Origin: Bacillota bacterium
GTDB taxonomy: Bacteria > Bacillota > Clostridia > Peptostreptococcales > Anaerovoracaceae
NCBI GenBank assembly: GCA_030536355.1
Contig: JAUNQD010000001.1
Span: 1 to 64,000 of the forward strand
Length of the DNA: 64,000 bases
Reading direction: 5' to 3'
A program made the translations under genes and the position numbers. The first letter of the stretch is position 1; the number at the start of each line of letters is the position of its first letter. Positions 8,290-17,163 of the stretch are shown here, one piece after another. A model generated the notes under the pieces. The model did no database searches, had not been told where the DNA came from, and saw nothing but the letters and a program-made list of their open reading frames with translations.

Positions 8290-9222
8290 CTACTTAAATA
8301 CACCGATATATTTCTCGATCAACTTGACCGGCTTATATGACAGTTTGGCCTTTCTCAGATTAGGAATTCCCATATCCTCTTCTCTGTTTATATATTTCGC
8401 TTTAGCTGCAACATTTCGGCAAAACTCATTATTTATCGCCTGGTAAAGACCTCTGAACTCCACATTGGCCTTTTCGACATGTTCTGTTATAGTCTTCTTC
8501 CCCAGCTTACCTCCGATGGCTATCGCTTCGATATTATCGCCTATCAAGATGGCTCCGGCACTATATCCAACCGCCTCAATGTTCTTGAAGACGTCTTCCA
8601 TAGCCTGTTCTTCCATCTTGAGCATTTCCATTTCGTGAGCAGGAACTTCTTTCCTTCTGTTGAAATCTGCAATGAATTTCATGGCATCGTCAGCCATGTC
8701 AGATGTCAACTCCACATATTCATATTCATATGTCTTCTTGAAATAATTTAAGTGATTCTTCTTGCTGTGAAATGATTTGCCCTTGAGGTCGATCAGTTCC
8801 TGAGTAAGATATATATAGTCATAATTTGGTCTGTCATCGATGAAGTGCATTTCCGGTACAGCTTCCTTGATAATTTCCATCACATGGAAAGGTACAAGTC
8901 TCAAACTGAATGGCTGTCCCTTTTTTTCAAAGTGCTCTTTGGCACTATAGATAGTTTCTCTAAGAGCCTCTTTGTCGTACTCTCCTGTCGCTGTCAGCGG
9001 CGGGAACATGAATGGTAATTCTATGCCATCCTCCAACTCAAGATGACTTATTCCTGAGATACACATATAGTCGCCTAGCATATCCCAGCTGAATTTATTG
9101 ATGTCTCTCCACATGTACTGAGCTGAAAAAGAGAGTCCAGATGTTTTGTATTCATACCCATTCAAATATTGCTCTAAAATCTCTCTGTTGTCAATGGATA
9201 TCTCATTATTAAACATGTACAT
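8290..9222 (-). CDS. DUF2156 / phosphatidylglycerol lysyltransferase-like acyltransferase domain protein
   Basis: 310 residues resembling PF09924 (DUF2156), the GNAT-fold aminoacyl-transferase domain found at the C-terminus of MprF. No membrane spans are seen, so this is the soluble stand-alone form common in Clostridia, whose acceptor is not known. Supporting stretches are SLRLVPFHV near 110, KSFHSKKNHLNYF near 158 and a C-terminal NREEDMGIPNLRKAK near 280, all typical of the family. GGGAGAAAG lies upstream of the first ATG; a second ATG two codons on is possible. It is in the same direction as its neighbours, between a hydrolase and thlA. Confidence 0.75.
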   Translation of the reverse strand: MYMFNNEISIDNREILEQYLNGYEYKTSGLSFSAQYMWRDINKFSWDMLGDYMCISGISHLELEDGIELPFMFPPLTATGEYDKEALRETIYSAKEHFEKKGQPFSLRLVPFHVMEIIKEAVPEMHFIDDRPNYDYIYLTQELIDLKGKSFHSKKNHLNYFKKTYEYEYVELTSDMADDAMKFIADFNRRKEVPAHEMEMLKMEEQAMEDVFKNIEAVGYSAGAILIGDNIEAIAIGGKLGKKTITEHVEKANVEFRGLYQAINNEFCRNVAAKAKYINREEDMGIPNLRKAKLSYKPVKLIEKYIGVFK

Positions 9223-9253
9223 TTATTGTCTTTCTCCCGATCCCTTTATTATG

Positions 9254-9799
9254 CTATTTCACTATGGCTGATACAGCCTTGAAGCCGTCTGCTTTAGAAT
9301 CTCTGAGGATCTCATACAGGATCGCTTCATAAGACGTGATCGCAGCACCTGCTTCTCCCATTCTGGTGATTCCCCAAAGTTTATCTTCTTCGCTTCTTGA
9401 CGAAATGCAGTCGGCAGCCAGATATACATTATAACCTGCTTCCAGAAGCTGCAGCACTGTCTGCTGCACGCAGATATGAGCCTCGATACCAAATACGATG
9501 ATATCTTTTTTACCAAGAGACTCAAGTCTTGATACGAATTCTTCATTTGCCATACAGCTGAACGAATTCTTTTCTACATATTCAAACTCACCAAGAGCTT
9601 CTGCGATAGTTGGAATAGTTCCACCAATACCTTTAGTATACTGCTGAGTAACGATACCCGGAATACCGAGAGCTTCAAGTCCCTTGATCAGTTTAACTGT
9701 CTTTTCTTCCAATTTTTCTGTGCCGCTCATTACAGGCATCAATTTTTCCTGAAAATCTATAGCAACATATGCAGCGTTTTCTCTAACGATCATACTCAT
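9254..9799 (-). CDS. Isochorismatase-like cysteine hydrolase
   Basis: 181 residues, isochorismatase fold. The triad can be read as Asp15 (YVAIDFQ), Lys77 (VEKNSF) and Cys110 (EAHICVQQT), with the family cis-peptide region IEAH just before the Cys. Relatives hydrolyse nicotinamide, amides or isochorismate; this short form (YcaC/SNZ-like) has no assigned substrate. Its start overlaps the surE stop by four bases (ATGA) with GGAGG inside surE, so the two are translationally coupled. With the sirtuin upstream making nicotinamide, a nicotinamidase-like role is tempting but not shown. Confidence 0.8.
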   Translation of the reverse strand: MSMIVRENAAYVAIDFQEKLMPVMSGTEKLEEKTVKLIKGLEALGIPGIVTQQYTKGIGGTIPTIAEALGEFEYVEKNSFSCMANEEFVSRLESLGKKDIIVFGIEAHICVQQTVLQLLEAGYNVYLAADCISSRSEEDKLWGITRMGEAGAAITSYEAILYEILRDSKADGFKAVSAIVK

Positions 9800-10560
9800 T
9801 TACCTATCCTCCATTCACTGATTTCTTTTGCCAACTTATAGTCCGTCAAGTCACTGTGTATCGGCGTTATTGATGCATATCCATCCTGATCCGCAACTAC
9901 ATCTACCGTTTCAGGAAGGTCATTATACACAACAGGATCTCCGGTATACATATATCCAGTCCTGCCATCTTCTGTCTCTACCGGCACGAAAACCTCCTTG
10001 TACTCTCTAGGTCCTAAAGTCGTGAATCTCAGACCCTTGATTTCCTCTTTAGGGAGGTTCGGAGTATTGATATTGAGCACTGTTTTTGAAGACATTTTAT
10101 CATAAGCTTTTTTCACAGCTTCGACTGCCAGCTCGCATGCATAATCAAAATATTCAGCTTCATGGCTGTTTACAGATACCGCCACTGAAGGCACACCTAA
10201 AAGGGAACCTTCTATCGCTGCTGACACAGTACCGGAGTACAAGGTATCAGTTCCCAGATTCCCTCCATGATTTATCCCCGAAAAAACCATGTCCACCTTG
10301 ATGCCCTTTTGTTCAAGAGATCTCATCCCTATCTTCACACAATCGGCAGGTGTTCCGGATATTTTCAGTGCATATTCTGCATATTCAAATTCATCTTCTT
10401 CTATGATTATAGGTTTTGAAACCGTGATGCCATGACCACTGGCACTGCGCTGGCTTTCAGGAGCGCATACATAAACATTAGCAACCTGAGAAAGAGCCTT
10501 TACCAGCTCCTTTATCCCTCTCGCTTGAATGCCGTCATCATTGGCAACCAATATATTCAT
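9796..10560 (-). CDS. surE: 5'/3'-nucleotidase SurE
   Basis: 254 residues. It is a metal-dependent phosphatase of nucleoside monophosphates and short polyphosphates. Metal ligands Asp8-Asp9 are in LVANDDG, the Ser in RSASGHG near residue 40, and Asn in SGINHGGNLGTD near 92. The start is the ATG giving MNILV, nine bases after GAGG; an ATG five codons earlier lacks a ribosome site. A TATAAT box sits in the 52-base gap to the sirtuin gene, but the whole run AIM24-cobB-surE-hydrolase reads as one operon. Confidence 0.93.
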   Translation of the reverse strand: MNILVANDDGIQARGIKELVKALSQVANVYVCAPESQRSASGHGITVSKPIIIEEDEFEYAEYALKISGTPADCVKIGMRSLEQKGIKVDMVFSGINHGGNLGTDTLYSGTVSAAIEGSLLGVPSVAVSVNSHEAEYFDYACELAVEAVKKAYDKMSSKTVLNINTPNLPKEEIKGLRFTTLGPREYKEVFVPVETEDGRTGYMYTGDPVVYNDLPETVDVVADQDGYASITPIHSDLTDYKLAKEISEWRIGK

Positions 10561-10612
10561 AAGCTTATACCTCATCTGTCTATAATAATATTATATTATA
10601 GCACAAACTCGC

Positions 10613-11338
10613 TTAATCGCCCAGTACTTTTCCTATGGAATCATTTATTACCAGCGTCGCCTGACTGTCATATCCTGTTTCCGATTTGTTTATGAGTATA
10701 AGGTCTTTCCCTCTGAAATAATTTATGAGTCCGGCAGCCGGATAAACCACCAGCGACGTTCCCCCAACTATCATCGTATCTGCTTCACTTATGGCCTGAA
10801 CAGCCCCCATTATTACCGAATCATCGAGGGGTTCTTCATAAAGAACCACGTCAGGCTTAACAAGACCACCGCACTTTTCACAATGGGGCATACCATTATG
10901 GCAGTTATTTTCATCCATGATGTAGTCAAGATCATATTTGGCGCCACAGTCCATGCAGATATTGCGAAGAACAGAACCGTGAAGTTCATACACGGTCCTG
11001 CTTCCTGCTTTTTGATGAAGCCCGTCGATATTCTGTGTTACAACAGCTGTCAGCTTACCCTCTTCTTCCAGTTTGGCAAGCGACAGATGGGCTTTGTTCG
11101 GTTGAGCATCCGGATAGATCAGATTCTTCTTGTAATAATCGTAGAATTTTTCTGTATGATTCATAAAGAACGTTCTGGACAGCATATGTTCCGGCGAATA
11201 ACCGTAATCATTCATAGCCTTATACAGCCCTGCTTCCGATCTGAAGTCAGGAATGTTTGACTCAGTACTTACACCTGCACCGCCAAAAAATACGACTTTC
11301 TCACTTCTGTCCAGTACTTCTTTTACTCTGATATCCAT
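10613..11338 (-). CDS. cobB: NAD-dependent protein deacylase, sirtuin
   Basis: 241 residues, the usual size of class III bacterial sirtuins. It removes acyl groups from lysines using NAD. Seen: GAGVSTESNIPDFR near 20-33, TQNIDGLH near 100-107 with the catalytic His in YELHGSV, and a zinc site CMDC...CEKC near residues 130-155. The GTSLVVYPAAGLI and INKSET nucleotide-binding stretches lie toward the C-terminus. AGGAGA stands upstream. It sits just downstream of the AIM24 gene, whose probable full-length frame would end 9 bases before this start. Confidence 0.94.
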   Translation of the reverse strand: MDIRVKEVLDRSEKVVFFGGAGVSTESNIPDFRSEAGLYKAMNDYGYSPEHMLSRTFFMNHTEKFYDYYKKNLIYPDAQPNKAHLSLAKLEEEGKLTAVVTQNIDGLHQKAGSRTVYELHGSVLRNICMDCGAKYDLDYIMDENNCHNGMPHCEKCGGLVKPDVVLYEEPLDDSVIMGAVQAISEADTMIVGGTSLVVYPAAGLINYFRGKDLILINKSETGYDSQATLVINDSIGKVLGD

Positions 11339-11405
11339 ACTTATCTCCTAACTGAAAATATCTATAGCATCTGCGACCTTATTGGCAATGCCGCCTTTTT
11401 GGTCG

Positions 11406-12083
11406 CTAGGCGCTGGGAAAGTAAGGTCTGAGAACATTTGCCACATTGCTAAGAGGCATTGTCTGAAGCCATACATGTCCCGGTCCTGTGATCACTGTAT
11501 TGAAGAAGCCTTCTCCTCCAAGAAGCATATTCTTGGCTCCTCCAACCTTACGGATTTCCATATTACATGAAGCTGACATTGCTGCCAGATGACCTGTATC
11601 TACAACGATCTGCTGTCCAGGCTTCAGCTCATACTCGATAACATGGCCGTCAAATTCGCCAAACATTATCCCGTTTCCGCTTATCTTCTGCATTATAAAA
11701 CCTTCACCGCCAAACAATCCGGCTCCGAGCTTTTTGTTGAAATGCACTGAAAGCTGCACTCCCGCTTCTCCTGCCAAGAAAACACCTTTCTGGCATATGA
11801 TCTCATTTCCCGGCGAAATTTCAAACGCTTTTACTGATCCCGGAAAGCTCGAAGCGAATGCGATCAGGCCGTTACCGCCCTGTGCTGTATATCTGTTTTG
11901 GAACAATGCTTCTCCCGCAAACATTCTGCCGATAGCCTTCTTAGCGCCACCATTGCTTCCTGTTTCCATAAGCATATTAGGTGACATCCAGGCCATACCG
12001 CCGCCCTCAGTTATCATTGCTTCTCCCGGTTCCAGCTGACAAATCACGACCGGCAATGTTTCTCCTTTAATTTCATATTTCAT
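11406..12083 (-). CDS. AIM24/TIGR00266 family protein, C-terminus likely frameshifted
   Basis: 225 residues of the AIM24 family (PF01987, TIGR00266), an all-beta, glycine-rich protein with no settled function. Typical repeats include GEAMITEGGGMAWMS and GGEGFIMQKISG, and a GPGHVWLQTMPLSN block near the end. The frame stops early after YFPSA. Removing one C from the CCC run at 11415-11417 restores the reading FPAPSDQKGGIANK..., which then runs to a stop at 11350-11348, just before the next gene's ribosome site. So a one-base insertion or sequencing error probably cut about 20 residues. It has a clear promoter at 12142-12170 and GGTGGGAGT before the ATG. Confidence 0.85.
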   Translation of the reverse strand: MKYEIKGETLPVVICQLEPGEAMITEGGGMAWMSPNMLMETGSNGGAKKAIGRMFAGEALFQNRYTAQGGNGLIAFASSFPGSVKAFEISPGNEIICQKGVFLAGEAGVQLSVHFNKKLGAGLFGGEGFIMQKISGNGIMFGEFDGHVIEYELKPGQQIVVDTGHLAAMSASCNMEIRKVGGAKNMLLGGEGFFNTVITGPGHVWLQTMPLSNVANVLRPYFPSA

Positions 12084-12141
12084 ACTCCCACCTGTTCCTT
12101 TCTCTAGTCATTTACTGCTTTAGCCTATTAGTATATGTAAT

Positions 12142-12170
12142 ATTATATATTTTCTGACAATTATATTCAA
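12142..12170 (-). promoter_or_regulatory. Promoter of AIM24-cobB-surE operon
   Basis: On the minus strand TTGAAT (12170-12165), 17-base spacer, TATAAT (12147-12142), about 60 bases before the AIM24 start. Confidence 0.65.
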
Positions 12171-12195
12171 CAAAAAAGGTGTAGTTTTAGAGCAA

Positions 12196-12948
12196 TTATT
12201 TGTAACTCTCGCCAAAAATATTGACTTCCGTCAGATTCTTCCAATATCTTACCGGCATAAAGTTTCTCTGACACTTCGGATTTGTTCTCTCTTTTATTGC
12301 TATATGATCAAAATAGGTTTTCCAAAGTCTGCGATATTCGTTCTCATCAGCAGACAGCTCCGGTATGTCAGTTTCTTCAAAATGTGTAATGTACCATTCT
12401 CCTTGAAATGCTATCAGTGCTTTCTTTCGTTTGACGTCATGGATAATGAAAAGATCATTTCTATATCTGTCGCAGAAATGATGTGCCGTAAGCTCAAGTA
12501 CATCATGATCCGGCTCTATCTTCGCATAAAGCACCCCGTTCTTCATAACAGAGAATCTGACGAACTGGAGCATCCTCTCCTTTTCTCTGTTCACCTTTTT
12601 CTCCAGCGATTGTACATCAAACACTATAGGGTCCCCGTGGAGCATAGAAACTGCCGATCCTTTCTTGAATCCCAGCTCTATATATCGCAGTATCTTCATT
12701 TCTTTATCGGGATCACAGCTCAGAAACGCCTTATATATCCTTCTGAGATCATAAGATGATATCTTTCGCTCAATCGCTTCATAAACTATATCTGCCTTTA
12801 TCTCATCAGTGATCACTTCCTTAGATCTATTGAGAAAGTTCGGCTGATACTCGTCTTTTACCGATATCCCCGTAGTTTTTTCTGTATAGTAATGATGATG
12901 TATACATGTAAGCAGCCCTTCAAACGTCCCATCATAAATATAATCCAT
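12196..12948 (-). CDS. TIGR03915 family DNA metabolism protein
   Basis: 250 residues. I recognise it as the conserved partner of a radical SAM protein proposed to act in DNA modification or repair (TIGR03915 with DUF4130). Typical blocks: an N-terminal YDGTFEGLLTCI, a middle NREKERMLQFVRFSV near 118-132, and the C-terminal QRNFMPVRYWKNLTE. It has uracil-DNA-glycosylase-like neighbours in some genomes, but the biochemical role is not established. The ATG overlaps the stop of the upstream radical SAM gene by one base (TGATG), so the two are translationally coupled and presumably work as a unit. Confidence 0.85.
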   Translation of the reverse strand: MDYIYDGTFEGLLTCIHHHYYTEKTTGISVKDEYQPNFLNRSKEVITDEIKADIVYEAIERKISSYDLRRIYKAFLSCDPDKEMKILRYIELGFKKGSAVSMLHGDPIVFDVQSLEKKVNREKERMLQFVRFSVMKNGVLYAKIEPDHDVLELTAHHFCDRYRNDLFIIHDVKRKKALIAFQGEWYITHFEETDIPELSADENEYRRLWKTYFDHIAIKERTNPKCQRNFMPVRYWKNLTEVNIFGESYK

Positions 12949-14342
12949 CAGATCACCCCCGCTGCAGCCAATTTTTCCTGTTTTGCTCCTGCTTCAAGCT
13001 GCTTCCAGTTGTTGTCGAACATGCTCAACTGCAAACCGTTTTCCATCTGGAGTATAGAGTTCCTTATTGTCTCCTCCTCGAATTTCCTATCTCCGTAATA
13101 CCTGCCGCTACATGTGAGAAAATACTTTGCTCTTTTCACAACTACACCCATCTTCTTAAGATCATCGAACTTGACTGAAGAAACCTTTCTCTGGCGAACT
13201 ATGCGCTTTGCAGATATGGCACCTATTCCCGGTATTCGAAGAAGCATTTCGTAAGGTGCTTTATTGATCTCCATCGGGAACTTGTCCAGATTTCGCAAAG
13301 CCCACGTAACCTTCGGATCAAGATCAGGATCGAGGTTTTCGTCCCCGCTGTTAAAAAGCTCGCTTACAGAGAATCCATAGAATCTTAAAAGCCAATCTGC
13401 TTGATATATCCTGTGTTCTCTTGCCAAAGGCGGCGCAGTAGTCCTGTCCGGAAGAATTGGCGAATCCACTACAGGTACATATGCTGAATAATAGACTCTT
13501 TTCATTTTGAAAGTATGGTAGAGGTTTTCACTGGTCGTAAGGATGCTTTGGTCTGTCTCCCCGCCTGCTCCAATGATCATCTGAGTAGTCTGTCCTGCCG
13601 GTGCGAAGGTTTCCTTGCGCACGTTGGCCGAAAGCGCACGAAAACCTTTTGTCTCCGACGATATCTGTTGTACACCTAAATAATTCTCCGGCGAATTGAT
13701 ATCTTTCCCCTTGAACATAGTGCCGGGCCCGACAAGGGAGTTCCTTTCGATGAGGGAATTTGTGATCTGCCGCATAGGCGCAAATATCTGCTTAGGCTTT
13801 TTCTGAGGGGCGAAAAGCTCCAGGCTCTTTGAGCTTGGCATTTCTATATTGACACTGAGTCTGTCTGCAGCGAGCCCTATCTGATGCAGGATCTCAGACG
13901 AAACACCCGGGATTATCTTGGCATGGATGTATCCTGAGAAGCCGTATTTATACCTTAGAAGCCTAAGACACTCTAATATCCTCTCGGCAGTATAGTCAGG
14001 CGACTTTTCCACGGCAGAACTCAAAAACAAGCCTTCTATATAGTTCCTTCTATAGAACTCTATGGTAAGCCTGGCAAGCTCATCAGGTTCGAAAGATGCT
14101 CTGGGAAAGTCATTGGATCTTCTGTTGATGCAGTATTCGCAATCATATGCACATTTGTTGGTGAACAGTACCTTGAGGAGCGAAATACATCTGCCATCAG
14201 CGCTCCATGAATGACATATGCCTGCCGAGTGAGTGTTCCCGATGATGCCATTATTTCTTCTGCCCACTCCGCTGCTGGAGCAGGACACATCATATTTGGC
14301 ACTGTCTGCCAGTATCTTGAGTTTTCCCATCATAACTTCCAT
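12948..14342 (-). CDS. TIGR03916 putative DNA modification/repair radical SAM protein
   Basis: 464 residues. The radical SAM cluster motif is CAYDCEYC (Cys64, 68, 71), with an N-terminal KYDVSCSSSG block diagnostic of the family. A helix-hairpin-helix (LRIPGIGAISAKRIV, about 370-385) should bind DNA. Homologues are described as putative DNA modification/repair enzymes; the reaction is unknown. The start is uncertain: I chose the ATG at 14342, which gives the usual distance to the conserved block. A GTG 13 codons upstream and an ATG four codons downstream are alternatives, and none has a strong ribosome site. It is followed at once by its partner gene. Confidence 0.85.
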   Translation of the reverse strand: MEVMMGKLKILADSAKYDVSCSSSGVGRRNNGIIGNTHSAGICHSWSADGRCISLLKVLFTNKCAYDCEYCINRRSNDFPRASFEPDELARLTIEFYRRNYIEGLFLSSAVEKSPDYTAERILECLRLLRYKYGFSGYIHAKIIPGVSSEILHQIGLAADRLSVNIEMPSSKSLELFAPQKKPKQIFAPMRQITNSLIERNSLVGPGTMFKGKDINSPENYLGVQQISSETKGFRALSANVRKETFAPAGQTTQMIIGAGGETDQSILTTSENLYHTFKMKRVYYSAYVPVVDSPILPDRTTAPPLAREHRIYQADWLLRFYGFSVSELFNSGDENLDPDLDPKVTWALRNLDKFPMEINKAPYEMLLRIPGIGAISAKRIVRQRKVSSVKFDDLKKMGVVVKRAKYFLTCSGRYYGDRKFEEETIRNSILQMENGLQLSMFDNNWKQLEAGAKQEKLAAAGVI

Positions 14343-14452
14343 AGCGACCCTTTTGCCGAAATATTCCGGACTCTCCTTCACTTTGTTTTCTTTACCATGA
14401 TTTTATCACTTGGCGAACGCCAGTTCAAGAACATTTGTTTGCCACATACGCA

Positions 14453-14482
14453 GCAAAAAAACAAGGGACAAATTGTCCCTTG
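14453..14482 (-). terminator. Terminator after flavodiiron protein gene
   Basis: Perfect arms caagggaca / tgtcccttg around a 3-base loop, followed on the minus strand by TTTTTTT. Confidence 0.85.
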
Positions 14483-14526
14483 CCAATTTCATGCTCGTTA
14501 TATTCGTTCTCTACTACATTCTAATG

Positions 14527-15846
14527 CTACCCTTCTATCAGTACGAAATCTTCAACGCCTCTTCCGCAGAGAGGACATTCAAACCCTTCAGGAAGCGCTT
14601 CCCCTTCATATACGTACTTGCAGATTTTGCACTCAAATTTCTTTCCTGATACAGGCTTCTCTTCTGTTTCCTCTGCTTGTACAGCTTCACCGGCCAGTTC
14701 AGTGGCCAAAGCCTTGATCTGAGCCTTGTTTTCTTCTGTCATGGCAGACTTGATAGTAACATTGTTTTCTGCCACAGTAAGTTCCTTAGCCGCTTCGAGA
14801 TATTGCTTCATCTTCCTGATGGCAACAGGTCCCCATGAACCGTTTTCGATGAAGGCGATCCTTCTGTTCTGGAAGTTTCTTTCTGTAAGATGGTCGATGA
14901 ACTGCTTCATGAACGGGAAGATATCTCCGTTATATGTGGTAGTTGCAAGAACCAATCTGTCATATCTGAATGCGTCTTCAACAGCTTCTGCCCAGTCACA
15001 TCTTGCCAGATCGTTTACAACTACGTTTTCAACACCTGCTGCCTTAAGCTCATCTTCCAGCAGCTGTACGGCTTTCTTGGTATTGCCGTAAACAGATGTG
15101 TAGCAAATGCACACACCTTCAGTTTCAGCTCTGTATCCTGACCATGTGTCGTATAGGTCAATGTAATACTCTAAATTCTCGTCGAGCACAGGTCCGTGAA
15201 GAGGGCAGATCATCTCGATATCCAGCTCAGCTGCCTGCTTCAGTACAGCCTGCACCTGCTGACCGTATTTTCCAACGATCCCTATGTAATATCTTCTTGC
15301 TTCGCAAGCCCACTCTTCATCTACGTCAAGAGCACCGAATTTACCGAATGCATCTGCAGAGAAGAATGCTTTTTCTGCAGGGTAATAAGTCATCATTACT
15401 TCAGGCCAGTGGACCATCGGCGCCATGACGAATGTCAGCTCGTCACTTCCCAGTGAAAGCTTATCTCCATTTGCCACTTCCAGCTTGTTAGCGATTTCAA
15501 GGCCCGGGAAGAACTGACTTATCATATTAAAAGTCTTCTTGTTGCCAACAATAGTTGTTTCAGGATATTTTTCTGCGAATGCTCCGATGGAAGCCGAGTG
15601 ATCCGGCTCCATATGCTGTACTATCAGATAGTCAGGAGCTTTACCGCCGAGAGCTTCTTCGACATTGCTAAGCCATTCTTCAGTCTCCTTTTCTTCCATT
15701 GTGTCCAGCACTGCTGTTTTATCATCCAGGATCACATATGAATTATATGCCATTCCGTTAGGAACTACATACTGCCCTTCGAAAAGGTCGATCTTATGGT
15801 CATTGCACCCAATATAAAATATTTTATCAGTGACTTTCCTTATCAT
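14527..15846 (-). CDS. Flavodiiron protein with C-terminal rubredoxin domain
   Basis: 439 residues in three parts. First a metallo-beta-lactamase-like diiron domain (HMEPDH at 78-83, further ligands in VHWPE and CPLHGP). Then a flavodoxin domain (CICYTSVYGNTKKAV near 252-266) holding FMN, and last a rubredoxin domain at 402-439 with CKIC and CPLC (Cys406, 409, 424, 427). Such enzymes reduce O2, or NO, to water in the cytosol of anaerobes; the fused rubredoxin replaces a separate electron donor. The start is ATG with GAGGTGAAAAA upstream. It is transcribed alone from a promoter containing a palindrome, between divergent patatin and a strong terminator. Confidence 0.93.
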   Translation of the reverse strand: MIRKVTDKIFYIGCNDHKIDLFEGQYVVPNGMAYNSYVILDDKTAVLDTMEEKETEEWLSNVEEALGGKAPDYLIVQHMEPDHSASIGAFAEKYPETTIVGNKKTFNMISQFFPGLEIANKLEVANGDKLSLGSDELTFVMAPMVHWPEVMMTYYPAEKAFFSADAFGKFGALDVDEEWACEARRYYIGIVGKYGQQVQAVLKQAAELDIEMICPLHGPVLDENLEYYIDLYDTWSGYRAETEGVCICYTSVYGNTKKAVQLLEDELKAAGVENVVVNDLARCDWAEAVEDAFRYDRLVLATTTYNGDIFPFMKQFIDHLTERNFQNRRIAFIENGSWGPVAIRKMKQYLEAAKELTVAENNVTIKSAMTEENKAQIKALATELAGEAVQAEETEEKPVSGKKFECKICKYVYEGEALPEGFECPLCGRGVEDFVLIEG

Positions 15847-15889
15847 TTTTTCACCTCGGATAATTGTATTTGCTATGATATCGTCAAAT

Positions 15890-15918
15890 ATTATAACAGA
15901 AACGTTTCGAATTGTCAT
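15890..15918 (-). promoter_or_regulatory. Flavodiiron gene promoter with internal palindrome
   Basis: On the minus strand ATGACA (15918-15913), 17-base spacer and TATAAT (15895-15890). The spacer contains the perfect palindrome gaaacgtttc (15908-15899). A protein bound there would block RNA polymerase, so it is a likely repressor operator for an O2- or stress-responsive regulator. Confidence 0.6.
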
Positions 15919-15985
15919 TTGTAAGTATCACCTTTTTTAGCTTTTATGATAAAATATCTATAGAATAAAGAAAGGAGGCACGCTC

Positions 15986-17074
15986 ATGAAAAAGACGGCT
16001 CTCGTTTTAAGCGGAGGCGGAAGTCGCGGCGCTTATGAGATCGGTGTGTGGAAAGCTCTCAAAGAGCTGGATATAAAAATAGATATGGTCTTCGGTACAT
16101 CTGTGGGTTCCATAAATGGTGCGCTGATCGCGCAAGGTGATCTTGATGCAGCGGAAAAACTGTGGCATGAACTTGAGACCACCATGGTCTTCGATCTTCC
16201 GGATGATGATGCTATTTCTTATGCCAAGGAAATGGTCCTTCATGGCGGTGCCGGAACTTCAGGTCTCGAAAACTTGATGGATCGCTATTTTGATGAGAAA
16301 AAAGTTCGTTCTTCCGGAATGGATTATGGTCTGGTAACAACCAAATTCCCTTCGATGAGTGGTGCTTTTTTGTATGCTGATGAAATTCCCGAAGGTAGGC
16401 TGGGCGACTATATAATGGCCAGCTCATCCTGTTTTCCTTTCGTAAGAAAATGTGTGATAGATGAAGTCTCATACGTCGATGGAGGCTACAGTGATAATCT
16501 ACCTGTGGAGATGGCCATGAAGCGCGGTGCCACTACAATAATAGCCATAGATCTTCAAGCTATGGGAACTGTAAGAAAATCGACCATAGAGGAGGCATAT
16601 GAAAAATGTGACGAGTTCCACATGATAAAGTCACCTGTGGATCTTGGGAATTTCCTTGTGTTTGATACGGAGAATTCCAAGAGAATAATGACACTGGGAT
16701 ATCTTGATACTATGAGACATTTCGGTAAATATGACGGCATAAAATATACATTTGAAAAGGGTCAGTTCAAGGCCCACCACCTCGCCGGCGCGGATAATGC
16801 TGCATATATGCTTAAGCTTGATCCTTGCGTAGTCTATAACAATAAAACTATCATCGAAGCACTTAGACCTGCTATCGAAAAGCATATGGCTTGCTGCGAA
16901 AGTTGGACAGACTATCTCAACAACGCCGAGCTTCACGGACAACTGCTGCTTTACATTGCAAAGAGTTTGAAGCAGGATGAAGAGAACAGCATGTTCATGC
17001 AGCCGACTCTTTTTAAGGCCCTTAAGAGCGAGGTTCAAGCAGCTAATTTCTTGATCAGAAACGGCCTGATATAA
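15986..17074 (+). CDS. Patatin-like phospholipase family protein
   Basis: 362 residues. The patatin domain occupies about 1-200: oxyanion GGGSRGAYEIG near 9-19, nucleophile Ser in GTSVGSING near 38-46, and the catalytic Asp in VDGGYSDNLPV near 165-175, giving the Ser-Asp dyad. These enzymes are lipid acyl hydrolases (RssA/YlbK group). No signal peptide is seen, so it is cytosolic or membrane-peripheral. AAAGGAGG precedes the ATG. It is a single gene, divergent from the flavodiiron gene. Confidence 0.88.
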   Translation: MKKTALVLSGGGSRGAYEIGVWKALKELDIKIDMVFGTSVGSINGALIAQGDLDAAEKLWHELETTMVFDLPDDDAISYAKEMVLHGGAGTSGLENLMDRYFDEKKVRSSGMDYGLVTTKFPSMSGAFLYADEIPEGRLGDYIMASSSCFPFVRKCVIDEVSYVDGGYSDNLPVEMAMKRGATTIIAIDLQAMGTVRKSTIEEAYEKCDEFHMIKSPVDLGNFLVFDTENSKRIMTLGYLDTMRHFGKYDGIKYTFEKGQFKAHHLAGADNAAYMLKLDPCVVYNNKTIIEALRPAIEKHMACCESWTDYLNNAELHGQLLLYIAKSLKQDEENSMFMQPTLFKALKSEVQAANFLIRNGLI

Positions 17075-17102
17075 ATCTTGTTTTTCACCATACTACAAAA
17101 CT

Positions 17103-17145
17103 AAAAATCCCGACTCATTATCGAGTCGGGATTTAGTATTTTTAT
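17103..17145. terminator. Bidirectional terminator between patatin and rnfB
   Basis: aaatcccgactc paired with gagtcgggattt around a short loop, with T-rich tracts on both sides. It serves the patatin gene on the plus strand and the rnf operon on the minus strand. Confidence 0.85.
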
Positions 17146-17163
17146 GATTTAAAGACGTTTTTA

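Noticed and set aside
9254..9799. Naming the hydrolase a nicotinamidase because of the nearby sirtuin
   Set aside because: The catalytic triad is common to the whole isochorismatase family and the metal-site residues of PncA are not evident.
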